A stretch of 64,000 nt of DNA from Pseudeuparius sepicola. Taxonomy: Eukaryota; Arthropoda; Insecta; Coleoptera; Anthribidae. Every line of letters starts with the position of its first letter. Position 1 is the stretch's first letter. Positions 1 through 8,957 of the stretch are shown one piece after another. Both the position numbers and the translations under genes were made by a program. The notes under the pieces are model-generated. The model was given only the letters and a program-made list of their open reading frames with translations. It did no database searches and had not been told where the DNA came from. The stretch lies in contig OY987299.1 in the NCBI GenBank assembly GCA_963920635.1, positions 20,290,901-20,354,900 of the forward strand, in the 5' to 3' direction.

Positions 1-59
1 GGAGGACAACTTAAATACCAAAATATGGCCTCCTAAGAAAATAGTTATTTCTGTACCAA

Positions 60-133
60 GGCACTGAAGTTCAACTTTTTATGACTCATGTGAAATTTAG
101 TTGCCGAGGCAAATAAAAAGAACTTCAGTGCCG
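60..133. repeat. Short hairpin repeat
   Basis: GGCACTGAAGTTC plus TTTTTAT (60-82) pairs with AAATAAAAAGAACTTCAGTGCC (111-132). A diverged relative is at about 2555-2665. Confidence 0.6.
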
Positions 134-259
134 AGGTAGGTACATATTATTTTTTTTTTGAATTCGGAAAAAAAATGTTTTATTAGGCAAGAAAAGAATA
201 ATAATGGATCACCCGTCCATGAACCGACTACGCGCGGCGTTGCTTGACTTTGACGATCG

Positions 260-610
260 CTCTACCTAGGTCAAGTATGACAAAGACACGGCCGCTTCGA
301 ACAGAACGACCAAACTGCCGCTTGTTGTGCAGCCTCCATAATAAATCTATTGATATTCAAACCTACTAAAATATTTATACTGATAGATTGCGCTGCTATA
401 GGTAACAATTTCGCAATGTGTACGAATAGTTAAATGGGCCTTTATTGGCCGGGTTTTGAATATTTGGTCACTTTTGACGGGCGATGGCTCCGCGTCTGAC
501 GTTTGATGTTTACATCTCGCCAAGTCCTACTTATTGAAAAAATCGTACAATAATGGGTTGCTTCAGTGCCGATTTCTGAGCTTTTAATGACGATTTTGGG
601 ACACTTTACT
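260..610 (+). repeat. Dispersed repeat, copy A
   Basis: Contains GGCCGGGTTTTGAATAT and GCGTCTGACGTTTGATG. The reverse complement is at 29007-29320 and a further direct copy at about 29810-30085. No coding capacity seen. Confidence 0.8.
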
Positions 611-679
611 GCCGATTTCAAGAAAAAAATATTTTTTTGAAAAACAACAATTTCCTAAAAAAAATTGTTTTAATATTCA

Positions 680-1325
680 CCCTAAACAGTTTCATAAATC
701 AATCAAAATTATATCAATTTCGCATAACTTTGTTCAAATTCAAGCATATTTGTATAATTTACTTAGATTTTTAATTTTTTAGGGAATCACCAACTTCATG
801 CTTGTTGCAACGATTTCAAACAAAACTTTAAAATTTCACAAAAATTCTTCTGAACAATGTAAAACATTAGTATTGATAATGTCTATATTAAGAAACTCTC
901 ATTTAAGGTGCAAAATTTTTATTTTTAATTAATGTTTATTAAGAAACTGTAGAAATTAGTTGACGAAAAATTTTTTTCTTAGGAGGCTATGGTTTGGTAT
1001 TTAGGCATAACTTTTAATTATTTTTTTCGTCAATTAATTTCCACAGTTTCTTAATAAACATTTAAAATAATAATTTTGCACCTTAAATGAGAGTTTTTTA
1101 ATATACACATTATCATTGCTAATGTTTTACCTTGTTCAGAAGAATTTTTGCGAAATTTTAAAGTTCTGTTTAATATCGTTGCAACAAACATGAAGTTTAT
1201 TTTACAAATATGCTTGAATTTGAACAAAGTTATGCGGAATTGATTTAATTTTGATTGATTTATGAAATTGTTTTGCTGAATTTTTTAAAATAAGGGTACT
1301 TTATTCTTGAACAATTTTTATTTTT
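680..1325. mobile_element. Large foldback element
   Basis: Two arms of about 300 bp (roughly 690-990 and 1005-1320) are reverse complements with moderate divergence, for example CAAATCAATCAAAATT-like, GCATAACTTTGTTCAAATTC and TCTCATTTAAGGTGCAAAAT blocks. The centre is near 1000. The right side is followed by a CTACCCTGTATG end typical of the MITEs here. Exact ends not determined. Confidence 0.7.
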
Positions 1326-1339
1326 ATGACCTACCCTGT

Positions 1340-2540
1340 ATGCTGTTTGACTTGCAACCATTCTAAGTGCGCCTAACACCTGCAAAATATATATACACCG
1401 GAAAAAGTAACAACTTATGTTTTTCTGCAAAAACTGCAAACGTAATAAGACGTTTAAAATAAAACACGGTTTTTAATTTTATTTTCCACAAAAAGAACGT
1501 GGATAGGTAGCTGGTGCCGACGGGACAGTTCAGGGAGCGAAAGCGGCATTTGTACTTCTTCCCATAAAAGTAGATACCTTCACTGGCTTTGCTGAAAAAT
1601 AAGCAACTACACACGTATATGAAATACCTATAGGTCGAAGTATGCATCAATAAGTTCCCCAACTGTTTGTGCTTGTACAAGGCTAGAAAATGACGTGCAA
1701 AAGTGCAAAAGCCTAACTTGCAGTAGGTAATAGTTAAATTTAGCATTTAACAAAAAAAGGCTTAAAAAATGCCACCGAAATATTGAAGAACTTATTTAAA
1801 AGTCTCCTAATTTTCATGAATTTACAAGAAAATACATTTTTCTAATTTTTTAAAAATTGTTTTATTTTCACGAGTTCTACCTACATAAGTTCCTTTATTG
1901 GAAAAAAACTCATAGTTTAAATACTTTTTCTTAGCTAAATGACATTTCGGGGTTTTAGGTACCTACATATTTTACATTTTTTATTATAATTTGACAAATG
2001 AATGGCCAGGAAAGTTGCAGTATACCGATAAAGAAGTTTTTCAATATTTGAACAAACAAACGGCGTTTGAAATTTCATGCTAACAAACATTTTTCCTTAA
2101 TGGTACACACTTTCTTTGTCACGCTGTATATTTTTTATTAAATCAAAGTCTATAACATCATTCCGGTTGAAGCAAATACGACCATTTAGTCTTATAAGTG
2201 AATAGTCGCAGTTTCCGCTAGCTCTAAATGGCTCACTTTATATTCCCGGAAAACTCCGCTTGCAGTTTTTAATTTCTTTTTTCCGGACATCCAGAAAAAA
2301 CCGGAAACAAAGAATTACTTAATTGCCTCCGGCGTTCGAGAAGATAAATTAGTCGTTTGTAATTTTCACTTTTCTTTTATACTTTATTCGATTACGGAGC
2401 GTAATCAAAAGTCACCTCTTTCAGAAGCATCGTTATGAAATTTTAAGAAGATAATCGTTAAACTCTTATAACTAAAACTTTAAAAGTAAAACTCATCTTT
2501 TTGAAATCGGCAGTGAAGGACTACCCTCACTAATAGCGCA
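1340..2540. other. No gene recognised
   Basis: AT-rich DNA. A 127-codon non-ATG-supported ORF on the - strand (1363-1746) lacks recognisable features. Nothing else is supported. Confidence 0.4.
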
Positions 2541-2549
2541 GATAATAGT

Positions 2550-2670
2550 TATTTGTGCACCAAAGCACCTTTTTATAACAAACGTGGAATTTAGTTGCCG
2601 ATCCCTCCAAGGCCGAGGGTAAACCACATGAGTTATAAAAAGGAATTTCAGCACCTAGGGACACATTATG
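2550..2670. repeat. Hairpin repeat related to 60-133
   Basis: GCACCTTTTTATAAC (about 2567) pairs imperfectly with GTTATAAAAAGGAATTTCAGCACC (about 2632); the loop shares GAATTTAGTTGCCGA with the repeat at 60-133. Confidence 0.5.
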
Positions 2671-2679
2671 TATTTTTTC

Positions 2680-3155
2680 CTGCTCCCTCCAAAGTAAGTT
2701 GACTTTAAATGCTAGTTAAAAGGTGTAAAAGCGAAAGTGAAATGTTCGAGGTGCCCTGTGGCTAGGTACAAAAAGGATTGCCTAGCAACGATGCAACGAT
2801 TATGGAGCAAGGACCTCAAAAGCATTAATAAAATATATGTAGCAACTTCAAACTGGCCTCAAATTTCATATGTTTCACATTGATTGTTTTATAAACTGGT
2901 TGTGGTCAAAAAGAATACGAATTATGCCAAAGAAAAATTAAGAATATGGATAATTTTTTTTTAAGAATATGGATAAGTTTTTTTATTGTTTTAATTATCG
3001 CTGCATATTCTACTTCTTATATTTATTACTGATTTTAATTTAGTAATTGAGCAATGGTTATTTTGAATATTATTACTCACAATCTACTCCATAGCGTTTA
3101 ATTAAAATTACCTATACCTTTTTTAGAATAAGAACTTGTCGGAAGCAGGAAAAAT
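2680..3155. other. No gene recognised
   Basis: AT-rich sequence without a supported ORF or repeat structure. Confidence 0.4.
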
Positions 3156-3159
3156 ATAA

Positions 3160-3290
3160 TACATTGCACGATGCGTAAGCTCTTTTTTGGCCTGAGAGGT
3201 TTTTAAGGACCGAGGCAACGCGGGCGTTGCCTAGGTCCTTAAACAACCTCCGAGGCCAAAAAAGTGAACTTACTCATCTTGCAATGTAAA
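3160..3290. repeat. Hairpin of about 60-bp arms
   Basis: TACATTGCACGATGCGTAAG...GCCTGAGAGG...GAGGCAACGC pairs with GCGTTGCCTAGGTCC...CCTCCGAGGC...TTGCAATGTA. It folds almost end to end with a GGG loop near 3229. Confidence 0.7.
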
Positions 3291-3439
3291 TAACTATTTC
3301 AACGATGCTAAATGGGGATTTACTCGAGCGTCATAGAGACCTATTGGGTTGTGAAGCTTAGATGATAAAAAGAAAAAAATGTTATATAATGTATACCTTT
3401 TCATGTACGTATGTTAATCTGATCGTTATTGCATGGTGG

Positions 3440-4310
3440 GGGTGGTCGTACGTAAGGATGAAAATGAAAAAAAAATTAATCAAGCGCGGCAGATTTTCTA
3501 AGGGGATGTTAAGTGATCCTAAAAAAAGCTATCATTCAATAATCTGACGATTTGGATGTGCCATTTTGAAATACTCAAGCGCGTCAGTCAGATTAAAATA
3601 TATATGGTTCATTTTATGGCCTAGACGTGCTGTCCCATAACCTGACGATTATCTGGAGGGATTCGCCTAATCTGACAATTTGTTTATTTATTTTTTTAAT
3701 GTTTCTAATGTAAATTTAATTGTTTTTTGCAAAGTAGTTTGAGCACAAAATACACACTTTATATTAATATCACTCATAGTAAATATTTATAAACTTTATT
3801 ACACATAACTTATACTAAAATAACAAAATAAGACAAAACGTTGTAAATACGTTGTAACTAATATCATGCCACGAACGAGTTTGTGTGATCAGCTGTGATG
3901 GCGTCACGGCAACAGAAACCAGAGTGGGGACGGAGTGAGGGAGTAATAGATAAAGAGTGAGAGGGGAATAGAAACGCGGAGTGGGGAATATAGACATCAC
4001 GCAGCTTCACGCATTAAACTTTATCGACGAATTTTTGTTACTTCGGCTTGTAGAAATCGTCAGATTATATATTTTTCGTTATCCTTGAATTATTTCCTTC
4101 AAAATAAAAAAAAAATTAGCCACGCTCGAGAATGCCGAGATTACGTTTTTTTACAAGTTTGTAACCCTCCCACTTCTTTACGTCATTCGAAAATTGTCAG
4201 ATTAGTGGAATATACACTTTTTAGCATGTAATTAACTCACCATACCTTAATCTGACGCGCTCGAGAATTTCTGATGATCAATTTTTTTACTAATCTGATC
4301 CTTTATCCTT
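3440..4310. repeat. Degenerate inverted region rich in TCTGAC motifs
   Basis: Repeated AATCTGAC, GTCAGATTA and CTCGAG/GCGCG motifs occur in both orientations on both sides of about 3880. Probably a decayed foldback element. Small ORFs here (3362-3547, 3815-4000) show no protein features. Confidence 0.35.
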
Positions 4311-4454
4311 GATGGGCGGCCATATACAGTATGTCCCAATTTGATACTGGACACTTCAGAAATAAATGAAGTGAAAGGAAAACAAATGGTCTCTATTTTT
4401 TTTATTGGTAGTCGGTAGTCCCAAGGGAGAGTATCTCATAGGCGGTGGTATTTG

Positions 4455-4460
4455 GATGGG
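4455..4460. repeat. Target-site duplication, left copy (GATGGG)
   Basis: Six bases directly before the left terminal repeat, identical to 23874-23879. The uninterrupted target is visible as the reverse complement in the other arm of the host foldback element, where CCCATC is at 24360-24365. Confidence 0.93.
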
Positions 4461-4567
4461 AGTAGTTAAGTAAAGCGGATCCTGGCTCAAAGATGGCCGC
4501 CATATGTGAGCCAGCTTCCGCATAAGGGTTTTGAGCCTGAGCCAGGATCCGCATAGGGCTTTCGGGG
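4461..4567 (+). repeat. Left terminal inverted repeat of the Polinton
   Basis: Matches the reverse complement of 23767-23873 over 107 bp with a single mismatch at 4559 (C here, T in the right copy orientation). It begins AGTAGTTAAG. Inside it, 14 bp at 4475-4488 (GCGGATCCTGGCTC) recur inverted at 4539-4552, so one end can fold into a hairpin by itself. Homology stops abruptly after 4567. Confidence 0.95.
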
Positions 4568-4580
4568 TTCGGTTGGCAGG

Positions 4581-4586
4581 TATAAA
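4581..4586 (+). promoter_or_regulatory. TATA box of the left capsid gene cluster
   Basis: TATAAA 14 bp inside the left terminal repeat boundary and 95 bp before the first ATG (4676), pointing inward. It is the only clear TATA box ahead of the densely packed genes from 4676 on, so it may drive a polycistronic or spliced late transcript. The latter part is inference. Confidence 0.5.
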
Positions 4587-4675
4587 CGCCGCGGTTAGAA
4601 TATTTTTTCCTTGATTTAACGTCCTGTTTCGGGTGACCTTATTTTATAAGTTTATGTGTATTGTGAATCAGTGGG

Positions 4676-5452
4676 ATGTTGTCAGTTCACGGGGAAGGTT
4701 TACTAAATTCCTTAATCGACAAATTACCAGTTGAATTGCACCTTCCTAAATATCAGTTTTGTGGGCCTGGAACTAAGTTAGAGAAACGTCTGACGAGAGG
4801 AGATTCTGGTATAAATAAATTGGACGCAGCGTGTAGGACCCACGATATTTTGTATTCAAACAGCAAGTTATTAGAAGATCGACACAAGGCTGATTTAGAA
4901 TTGGAAAATCGTGCTTGGGATCGAGTAAAATCCAAAGACGCTAAATTTAGTGAGAAGGCTGCTTCTTGGCTTGTAACAACTGCCATGAAAGTAAAAAGAA
5001 AATTGGGTATGGGAGTTAAAAAACGACGACCGATTTCTTTTAGAAGGGACATCGTAAAAAAAGTGGAAAAAAATCTCAGAAAATCTTTTACTCCTAAGGA
5101 CTTGAATAACACTCAGAATTTGAAAAAATCGTCATTGGCTGCTGTAAGAGCTGCCCGTATGATTGTTAAAAAGATTGGAAAAAAGAATTTGAGGATACCG
5201 AGGTTGATTCCATTCGAAAGCAAAACTGGCGGATTTCTTCCTCTTATTCCTATTCTAGGAGCTCTAGGGGCATTGGGTTCTTTGGCAGGTGGAGCAAGTG
5301 CTGTAGCTAAAACCATTTTGGATGTAAATAATGCTAAAAAGAGTGTGACGAAACAGTCGATGGAACCTGTTGGCAAAAAAGGTTCGGGTCTTTATTTAAG
5401 AAGAAATAAACGCGGAGGATTCGGACTATTTTTGAAAAAAAACTCTCATTGA
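4676..5452 (+). CDS. Minor capsid protein with phospholipase A2-like domain
   Basis: A 258-residue protein. Residues 26-60 carry a phospholipase A2 signature as in parvovirus VP1 and adintovirus virion proteins: a calcium-loop-like FCGPG (28-32) and, downstream, D50, H56, D57 and Y60 in a DxxxxxHDxxY arrangement. A basic middle region (about 100-175) is followed by a hydrophobic GGFLPLIP segment (185-210) resembling the membrane-active segment of adenovirus core protein pX/mu. The C-terminus is basic and glycine-rich. The predicted role is membrane lysis during virion entry and genome binding. It starts at the first ATG after the TATA box. It ends inside the protease ORF; a slippery heptamer lies 7 bp before the TGA, so part of the product may continue into the protease frame. 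Confidence 0.85.
   Translation: MLSVHGEGLLNSLIDKLPVELHLPKYQFCGPGTKLEKRLTRGDSGINKLDAACRTHDILYSNSKLLEDRHKADLELENRAWDRVKSKDAKFSEKAASWLVTTAMKVKRKLGMGVKKRRPISFRRDIVKKVEKNLRKSFTPKDLNNTQNLKKSSLAAVRAARMIVKKIGKKNLRIPRLIPFESKTGGFLPLIPILGALGALGSLAGGASAVAKTILDVNNAKKSVTKQSMEPVGKKGSGLYLRRNKRGGFGLFLKKNSH
5437..5443 (+). promoter_or_regulatory. Candidate -1 ribosomal frameshift heptamer (A AAA AAC)
   Basis: The heptamer is in phase with the minor capsid frame: A at 5437, codon AAA 5438-5440, codon AAC 5441-5443. The zero frame stops two codons later (TGA 5450-5452), while the -1 frame is the protease ORF, which is open from 5410 and has no ATG before residue 30. The layout is that of retroviral gag-pro frameshifting. 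No strong downstream stem-loop is obvious by eye, so efficiency is unknown. Confidence 0.45.
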
Positions 5453-5814
5453 GGCTACCCAACAGACCTTTAACAGATAGAGATTTAATAAAGTTCGCGG
5501 CAAAGCTTAACATACCATTTTTTAAAGGCGTATTTATGAGAGACACGCTACCTAAAAAGGTGAGAAAAAACGAGTCGGTCATTTTAAATTTGGATGTTCA
5601 GCGAAATCCGGGAACTCACTGGGTAGCCTATCAGAAAAGAGGAAATATCGTCAAGTACTTTGACAGTTTTGGTAATTTGAAACCGCCCAAAGAATTGGTT
5701 CAGTATTTGGGAAAGAACGTAAAAATAATATATAATAACGATTCTTATCAGAATTTTGATGAAATAAATTGCGGGCATTTGTGTCTCGAGTTTCTGTATA
5801 AAGGTGACAGTTAA
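5449..5814 (+). CDS. PRO: Adenain-like maturation cysteine protease
   Basis: About 121 residues counted from 5449 (a TTG codon; the frame is open from 5410). The adenovirus protease (C5 family) catalytic pattern is visible: His57 in GTHW, Asp72 in FDSFG, Gln101 and Cys108 in NCGHLC, with the Gln-to-Cys spacing of seven found in adenain. It should cleave capsid precursors in the assembling particle. The first ATG (5536) would remove about 29 residues of a region that looks conserved (LTDRDLIKFA), so initiation there is doubtful. Expression by -1 frameshift from the preceding gene, or by a non-AUG start, fits better. It ends 12 bp before the next gene. Confidence 0.85.
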   Translation: MRLPNRPLTDRDLIKFAAKLNIPFFKGVFMRDTLPKKVRKNESVILNLDVQRNPGTHWVAYQKRGNIVKYFDSFGNLKPPKELVQYLGKNVKIIYNNDSYQNFDEINCGHLCLEFLYKGDS

Positions 5815-5826
5815 GACGAGAAGACG

Positions 5827-6549
5827 ATGTCTATGCTTTTCACCTTACATGGATTTAGTTCAACGCTGTCTATTGACTTTACCAGTCCTATATATTTAGA
5901 TGAGGATTATGAGTATGGCTTAGCATTGTTGGGATTTCATTCGTACAACAGCGTGCCGAATATCGAGAGTGAAGAAGACAAGCTATATCTTGTTGGTAAA
6001 AAGGGATACATAACTATACAAATTCCTACAGGATCGTATGAAATAGGAGCAATAGAAGAGTGTATAAATAACAGTTTAAAAATTAAATTTGGAAAAAACT
6101 TTGTCGAAAAAGATAGAATTATATTAAAACCTAATAACAGCACCTTAAAGTGTGAAATTTTTAGTGAAAATTTCGCTATCGATTTCCGAAAAGAAGGTTC
6201 TATTGGAAAACTGCTGGGATTCTCCGAGCGTTTGTTAGAATCGAACAAATTACACATCTCCGATTTGCCTGTGAATATAGTGAAAGTTAGAACGATACAC
6301 ATAGATTCTAACATAACATCTGGAGCATACTATAAAAATCAACCAACACATACCATTTATGAATTTGCTATTGTTGATGATCCTGGATATGCTATAGACG
6401 AAACGCCAAAAAATTTGCTATATATACCAGTGACAAAGCGAGAGATCTATAACATAACATTAAACATTCTCGATCAGAACTTCAGACCGGTAAATTTTAG
6501 AGGCGAGGAAATAATTGTGAGATTAGAATTGAAACGTTTAACTCATTAA
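5827..6549 (+). CDS. Penton-like minor capsid protein (single jelly-roll)
   Basis: A 240-residue protein rich in predicted beta strands with no membrane segment or signal peptide. Its size, and its place between the protease and the major capsid gene, match the penton protein of insect Polintons, expected to form the five-fold vertices. The N-terminus (STLSIDFTSPIYL, then YEYGLALLGFHSYNS) fits the start of this family as I recall it; no catalytic motif is expected. The start ATG is 12 bp after the protease stop. The call rests on synteny and general fold features rather than a diagnostic motif. Confidence 0.7.
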   Translation: MSMLFTLHGFSSTLSIDFTSPIYLDEDYEYGLALLGFHSYNSVPNIESEEDKLYLVGKKGYITIQIPTGSYEIGAIEECINNSLKIKFGKNFVEKDRIILKPNNSTLKCEIFSENFAIDFRKEGSIGKLLGFSERLLESNKLHISDLPVNIVKVRTIHIDSNITSGAYYKNQPTHTIYEFAIVDDPGYAIDETPKNLLYIPVTKREIYNITLNILDQNFRPVNFRGEEIIVRLELKRLTH

Positions 6550-6551
6550 AA

Positions 6552-6788
6552 ATGGTTTTGATTTTTGGGGACGCATATAAGCCTTATAAATTGCAGTCAT
6601 TTCTCTGTAAAAAGTCATTAACGAAGAAATCGTCGAAGCGTGCAGATCATTCTAAAAAGTCGTCAATTTTGAAAGGTGCTGGTCGCAACCGTGTACTTAC
6701 TTTCGAAAATCTTCAGTTTTTAAAATCAATTGGTCAGAATGTCGTTAACTCCTCAGGTGTTCAATGTGCATCGCAGTCCAAACTATGA
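6552..6788 (+). CDS. Small basic protein before the major capsid gene
   Basis: A 78-residue, lysine/serine-rich protein, with a C-terminal segment LTFENLQFLKSIGQNVV (about 49-65). Small ORFs ending in a similar EN-x-x-FLKSLG motif are, from memory, common next to capsid genes in arthropod Polintons. It starts 2 bp after the penton stop and overlaps the major capsid start by 50 bp in another frame. Function unknown; a small virion protein is possible. Tight packing and an ATG start support expression. Confidence 0.55.
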   Translation: MVLIFGDAYKPYKLQSFLCKKSLTKKSSKRADHSKKSSILKGAGRNRVLTFENLQFLKSIGQNVVNSSGVQCASQSKL

Positions 6789-7947
6789 TGAATCTATTCA
6801 ACGCCTGGAAAAACGTACCTACTACCCATTTGTAAAATCTTTTCGAAACAACGATATTGTGGAAATAACTGTCAATCAGGGAGACGCATGGCTGTTGATG
6901 TATGATGCTGTGATTTATGTTAAAGGAAAATTAACCGACATGCAAGGGGACTGTAACTTTGTTAACAATGCACCTGCATTTTTCTTTGACTCTGTTTCCT
7001 ACGAGCTAAATGGCAAAGAAATAGAAACAGTGCGAAATCCTGGAATTGTGAGCACAATTAGATCATACTTGTGTTATTCTCCTAATGAAGAAAAGTGCAT
7101 GGCGACAGCCGGTTGGGCTGGAGTTAATAAACATTTTAATGCAAGCACCGATAGCTCATTTATTTCCAGAATCCCCTTGAATCATTTGTTTGGGATGTTC
7201 AATGATTATCAGTTGGCTGTTTGTGGTAAACAAACTGTGAGATTGATACGAGCTCGAAATGATAACAACGCTTTATTGCTACCTACTGCAAACGATTCTT
7301 GTGAAATATCAATTTCCGATATAGAATTAAAAGTTAAGCATATACAACCGAACGATTTAATTAGACTTAACCTTCTTCAGGCCATGAAAATTGATCGTCC
7401 AATTATATTTGCCTTTCGCAAATGGGAACTTCATGAATTGCCAGCTCTTACTACCGGTGCTCAAAGGGAGATATGGTCTGTAAAGTCATCAAGTGCATTA
7501 ACCTCTCCTCGATACGTCATCGTGGCATTCCAGACTGACCGCAATGACAATCCTAAATCCAGTACTGCAGAATTTGATCACATAAATATAACCGATGTGA
7601 GATTAATTTTAAACGGCGAATGCTTTCCTTTTGAACGTCTAAGGTTAGATTTTGATAAAAATAATGTTCAGGAAGCCTATCACAATTACGTGGATTTTTA
7701 TTCGAGTTATATGAATAAAGATAGACGACCCCTACTTGGCTATACGGAATATAAATCGTATGTACCTCTGTTTGTTATCGATTGTTCTCGAAGAAATGAG
7801 TCTATAAAAATAAACACTGTTGACGTTAAGTTAGACATAGAAAGCAATAAAGGATTTCCAGCCAAAACTCGAGCCTACTGCACAATTATACATGATTGTA
7901 CTATGGAGTATTTACCACTAAGTGAAATTGTGAGAGATGTAATGTAA
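6739..7947 (+). CDS. Major capsid protein (probable double jelly-roll)
   Basis: A 402-residue protein from ATG 6739; an upstream in-frame TTG at 6730 is unlikely to be used. It is beta-rich, soluble and lacks signals, with an ordered N-terminus (SPNYDESIQRLEKRTYYPF). Its size and its position after the penton gene fit the hexon-like major capsid protein of polintoviruses, the double jelly-roll that builds the icosahedral shell. It is shorter than many Polinton hexons, so a compact variant is likely. No frameshift or stop is seen, suggesting the element was virion-competent recently. Assignment is by length, composition and synteny; a structure prediction would settle it. Confidence 0.72.
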   Translation: MSLTPQVFNVHRSPNYDESIQRLEKRTYYPFVKSFRNNDIVEITVNQGDAWLLMYDAVIYVKGKLTDMQGDCNFVNNAPAFFFDSVSYELNGKEIETVRNPGIVSTIRSYLCYSPNEEKCMATAGWAGVNKHFNASTDSSFISRIPLNHLFGMFNDYQLAVCGKQTVRLIRARNDNNALLLPTANDSCEISISDIELKVKHIQPNDLIRLNLLQAMKIDRPIIFAFRKWELHELPALTTGAQREIWSVKSSSALTSPRYVIVAFQTDRNDNPKSSTAEFDHINITDVRLILNGECFPFERLRLDFDKNNVQEAYHNYVDFYSSYMNKDRRPLLGYTEYKSYVPLFVIDCSRRNESIKINTVDVKLDIESNKGFPAKTRAYCTIIHDCTMEYLPLSEIVRDVM

Positions 7948-7986
7948 ATTAAGAACAATTAGTCAAATCCAACAGTCCTGTCCAAG

Positions 7987-8415
7987 ATGTTATTGAGAGC
8001 GGGTCACATTACATTGCTAGCAATAATTAATAATGTGTTCTATATTCACAATGAGCTAAATCAGACTAACATCTCTGTTTGTGGAAGCAATGATAAATGC
8101 TCACCATTTATTTCTATTGGAAGTGCAATTTCAATGGCTATCCTTCCGAAAAATTCAACGCAATTTAAATTTCATTTTAAATTTAAAAACCATACGATTG
8201 GTGAAACTAGATGGAGGAAAATTTCTGAAGTTACAAATACTACAAAAAGTACCCCGACTGCACCTAAATTAACCCCCGAACAAAAGGAATATAATATGGA
8301 AATTACTCTTGTTCCTCTGGTTTATTACATTACGGTGTGCTCATCGCTGTTAGTAACAAAACTCATGATTAAAATAGTACTTACACAAAGAGAGAGATGG
8401 GAGATATGGAACTGA
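7987..8415 (+). CDS. Putative small membrane glycoprotein
   Basis: A 142-residue protein 39 bp after the capsid gene. Residues 1-20 are hydrophobic (possible signal or anchor) and residues about 106-131 form a second hydrophobic stretch, likely transmembrane, before a short charged tail. Several N-glycosylation sequons lie between (NQT, NHT, NTT, NST). I do not recognise the family. It could be a virion-associated or egress membrane protein, which is inference from topology only. Its 3' end overlaps the start of the lysine-rich repeat ORF. Confidence 0.45.
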   Translation: MLLRAGHITLLAIINNVFYIHNELNQTNISVCGSNDKCSPFISIGSAISMAILPKNSTQFKFHFKFKNHTIGETRWRKISEVTNTTKSTPTAPKLTPEQKEYNMEITLVPLVYYITVCSSLLVTKLMIKIVLTQRERWEIWN

Positions 8416-8651
8416 AAATTTGGAGCACTCCAAAGGCAAATGATCTAAAGGCAAAGGCAAATGATTCAAAGGCAAAGGCAAATGATCGGAAGGCAAATGA
8501 TTCGAAGGCAAAGGCAAATGATCCAAAGGCAAAGGCAAATGATCGGAAGGCAAAGGCAAATGATCCGAAGGCAAAGGCAAATGATCGGAAGGCAAAGGCA
8601 AATGATCCGAAGGCAAGTGATCCGAAGGCAAATGATCCAAAGGCAAATTAA
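8397..8651 (+). CDS. Lysine-rich repeat protein (KANDxKA units)
   Basis: An 84-residue ORF from ATG 8397, starting inside the end of the preceding gene in the -1 frame. After 12 residues it is made entirely of repeats of the form K-A-N-D-x-K-A (x = L, S, R or P), giving regularly alternating basic and acidic residues. The DNA is a 15/21-bp minisatellite open in several frames, so coding is not proven, but an AATAAA at 8692 closes the unit. It might be a nucleic-acid-binding or spacer protein; nothing shows function directly. Confidence 0.4.
   Translation: MGDMELKIWSTPKANDLKAKANDSKAKANDRKANDSKAKANDPKAKANDRKAKANDPKAKANDRKAKANDPKASDPKANDPKAN
8432..8649. repeat. Coding minisatellite (AAGGCAAATGATCC-type units)
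   Basis: About 218 bp of tandem 15-bp and 21-bp units built on GGCAAATGATCCGAA with alternating CCG, CGG, CCA and TCG variants. Two unit lengths, both multiples of three, keep the frame open across the array. Confidence 0.85.
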
Positions 8652-8686
8652 AAATATAGTATGAATGTATTGTAACAATGTGTTAG

Positions 8687-8722
8687 TATATAATAAAGAT
8701 AAAATTAAGTATAATTGTCAGT
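8687..8722 (+). promoter_or_regulatory. TATA box plus TCAGT initiator for the zinc-finger/ATPase transcript
   Basis: TATATAA at 8687-8693 and TCAGT at 8718-8722 place the likely +1 A (8720) 33 bp after the TATA start, the standard arthropod core promoter spacing. The first ATG downstream is the zinc-finger ORF at 8744, not the ATPase ATG at 8958. The TATA box overlaps the AATAAA (8692-8697) of the preceding gene. Confidence 0.6.
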
Positions 8723-8743
8723 GTTTTATTCCCCACCTACGTG

Positions 8744-8887
8744 ATGTATATGTGTGATATTTGCGGTACAACATTTTGTAGATCGGATAGTTTTACAAGA
8801 CACAAGAATATTCACAGAACTATTATTTTTATGTGTGAATTCTGTAGTAAAACGTTTTCGAGAAAAGATAACTTAAAAAACTCATAA
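8744..8887 (+). CDS. C2H2 zinc-finger ORF, frameshifted relative to the ATPase
   Basis: A 47-residue ORF. The first finger is complete: C-x2-C-x12-H-x3-H from CDICG to HKNIH. The second starts CEFCSKTF and reaches DNLKN before a TAA at 8885. Its missing His pair (HKRIH) is encoded directly downstream in the +1 frame, after the A6 run 8875-8880, and that frame stays open into the ATPase ORF. One surplus A would explain this. Options are a recent indel, a homopolymer sequencing error, or +1 recoding. As read, the product is a single-finger peptide; a DNA-binding N-terminal extension of the ATPase is the attractive alternative. Confidence 0.6.
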   Translation: MYMCDICGTTFCRSDSFTRHKNIHRTIIFMCEFCSKTFSRKDNLKNS

Positions 8888-8957
8888 AAGAATCCACCAA
8901 CTTCAAAACGACTTAGTTGTTAGCGAGGTCGTTGGATACAACGATTCGAAAGACGCG

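Noticed and set aside
1363..1746. 127-codon ORF on the - strand
   Set aside because: No recognisable domain, a biased Phe/Tyr/Lys composition expected from AT-rich DNA, and no promoter or splice context.
8461..8678. Other-frame ORFs across the KAND repeat
   Set aside because: The same minisatellite read in other frames and strand; the ATG-initiated 8397 frame is the only one with a plausible context.
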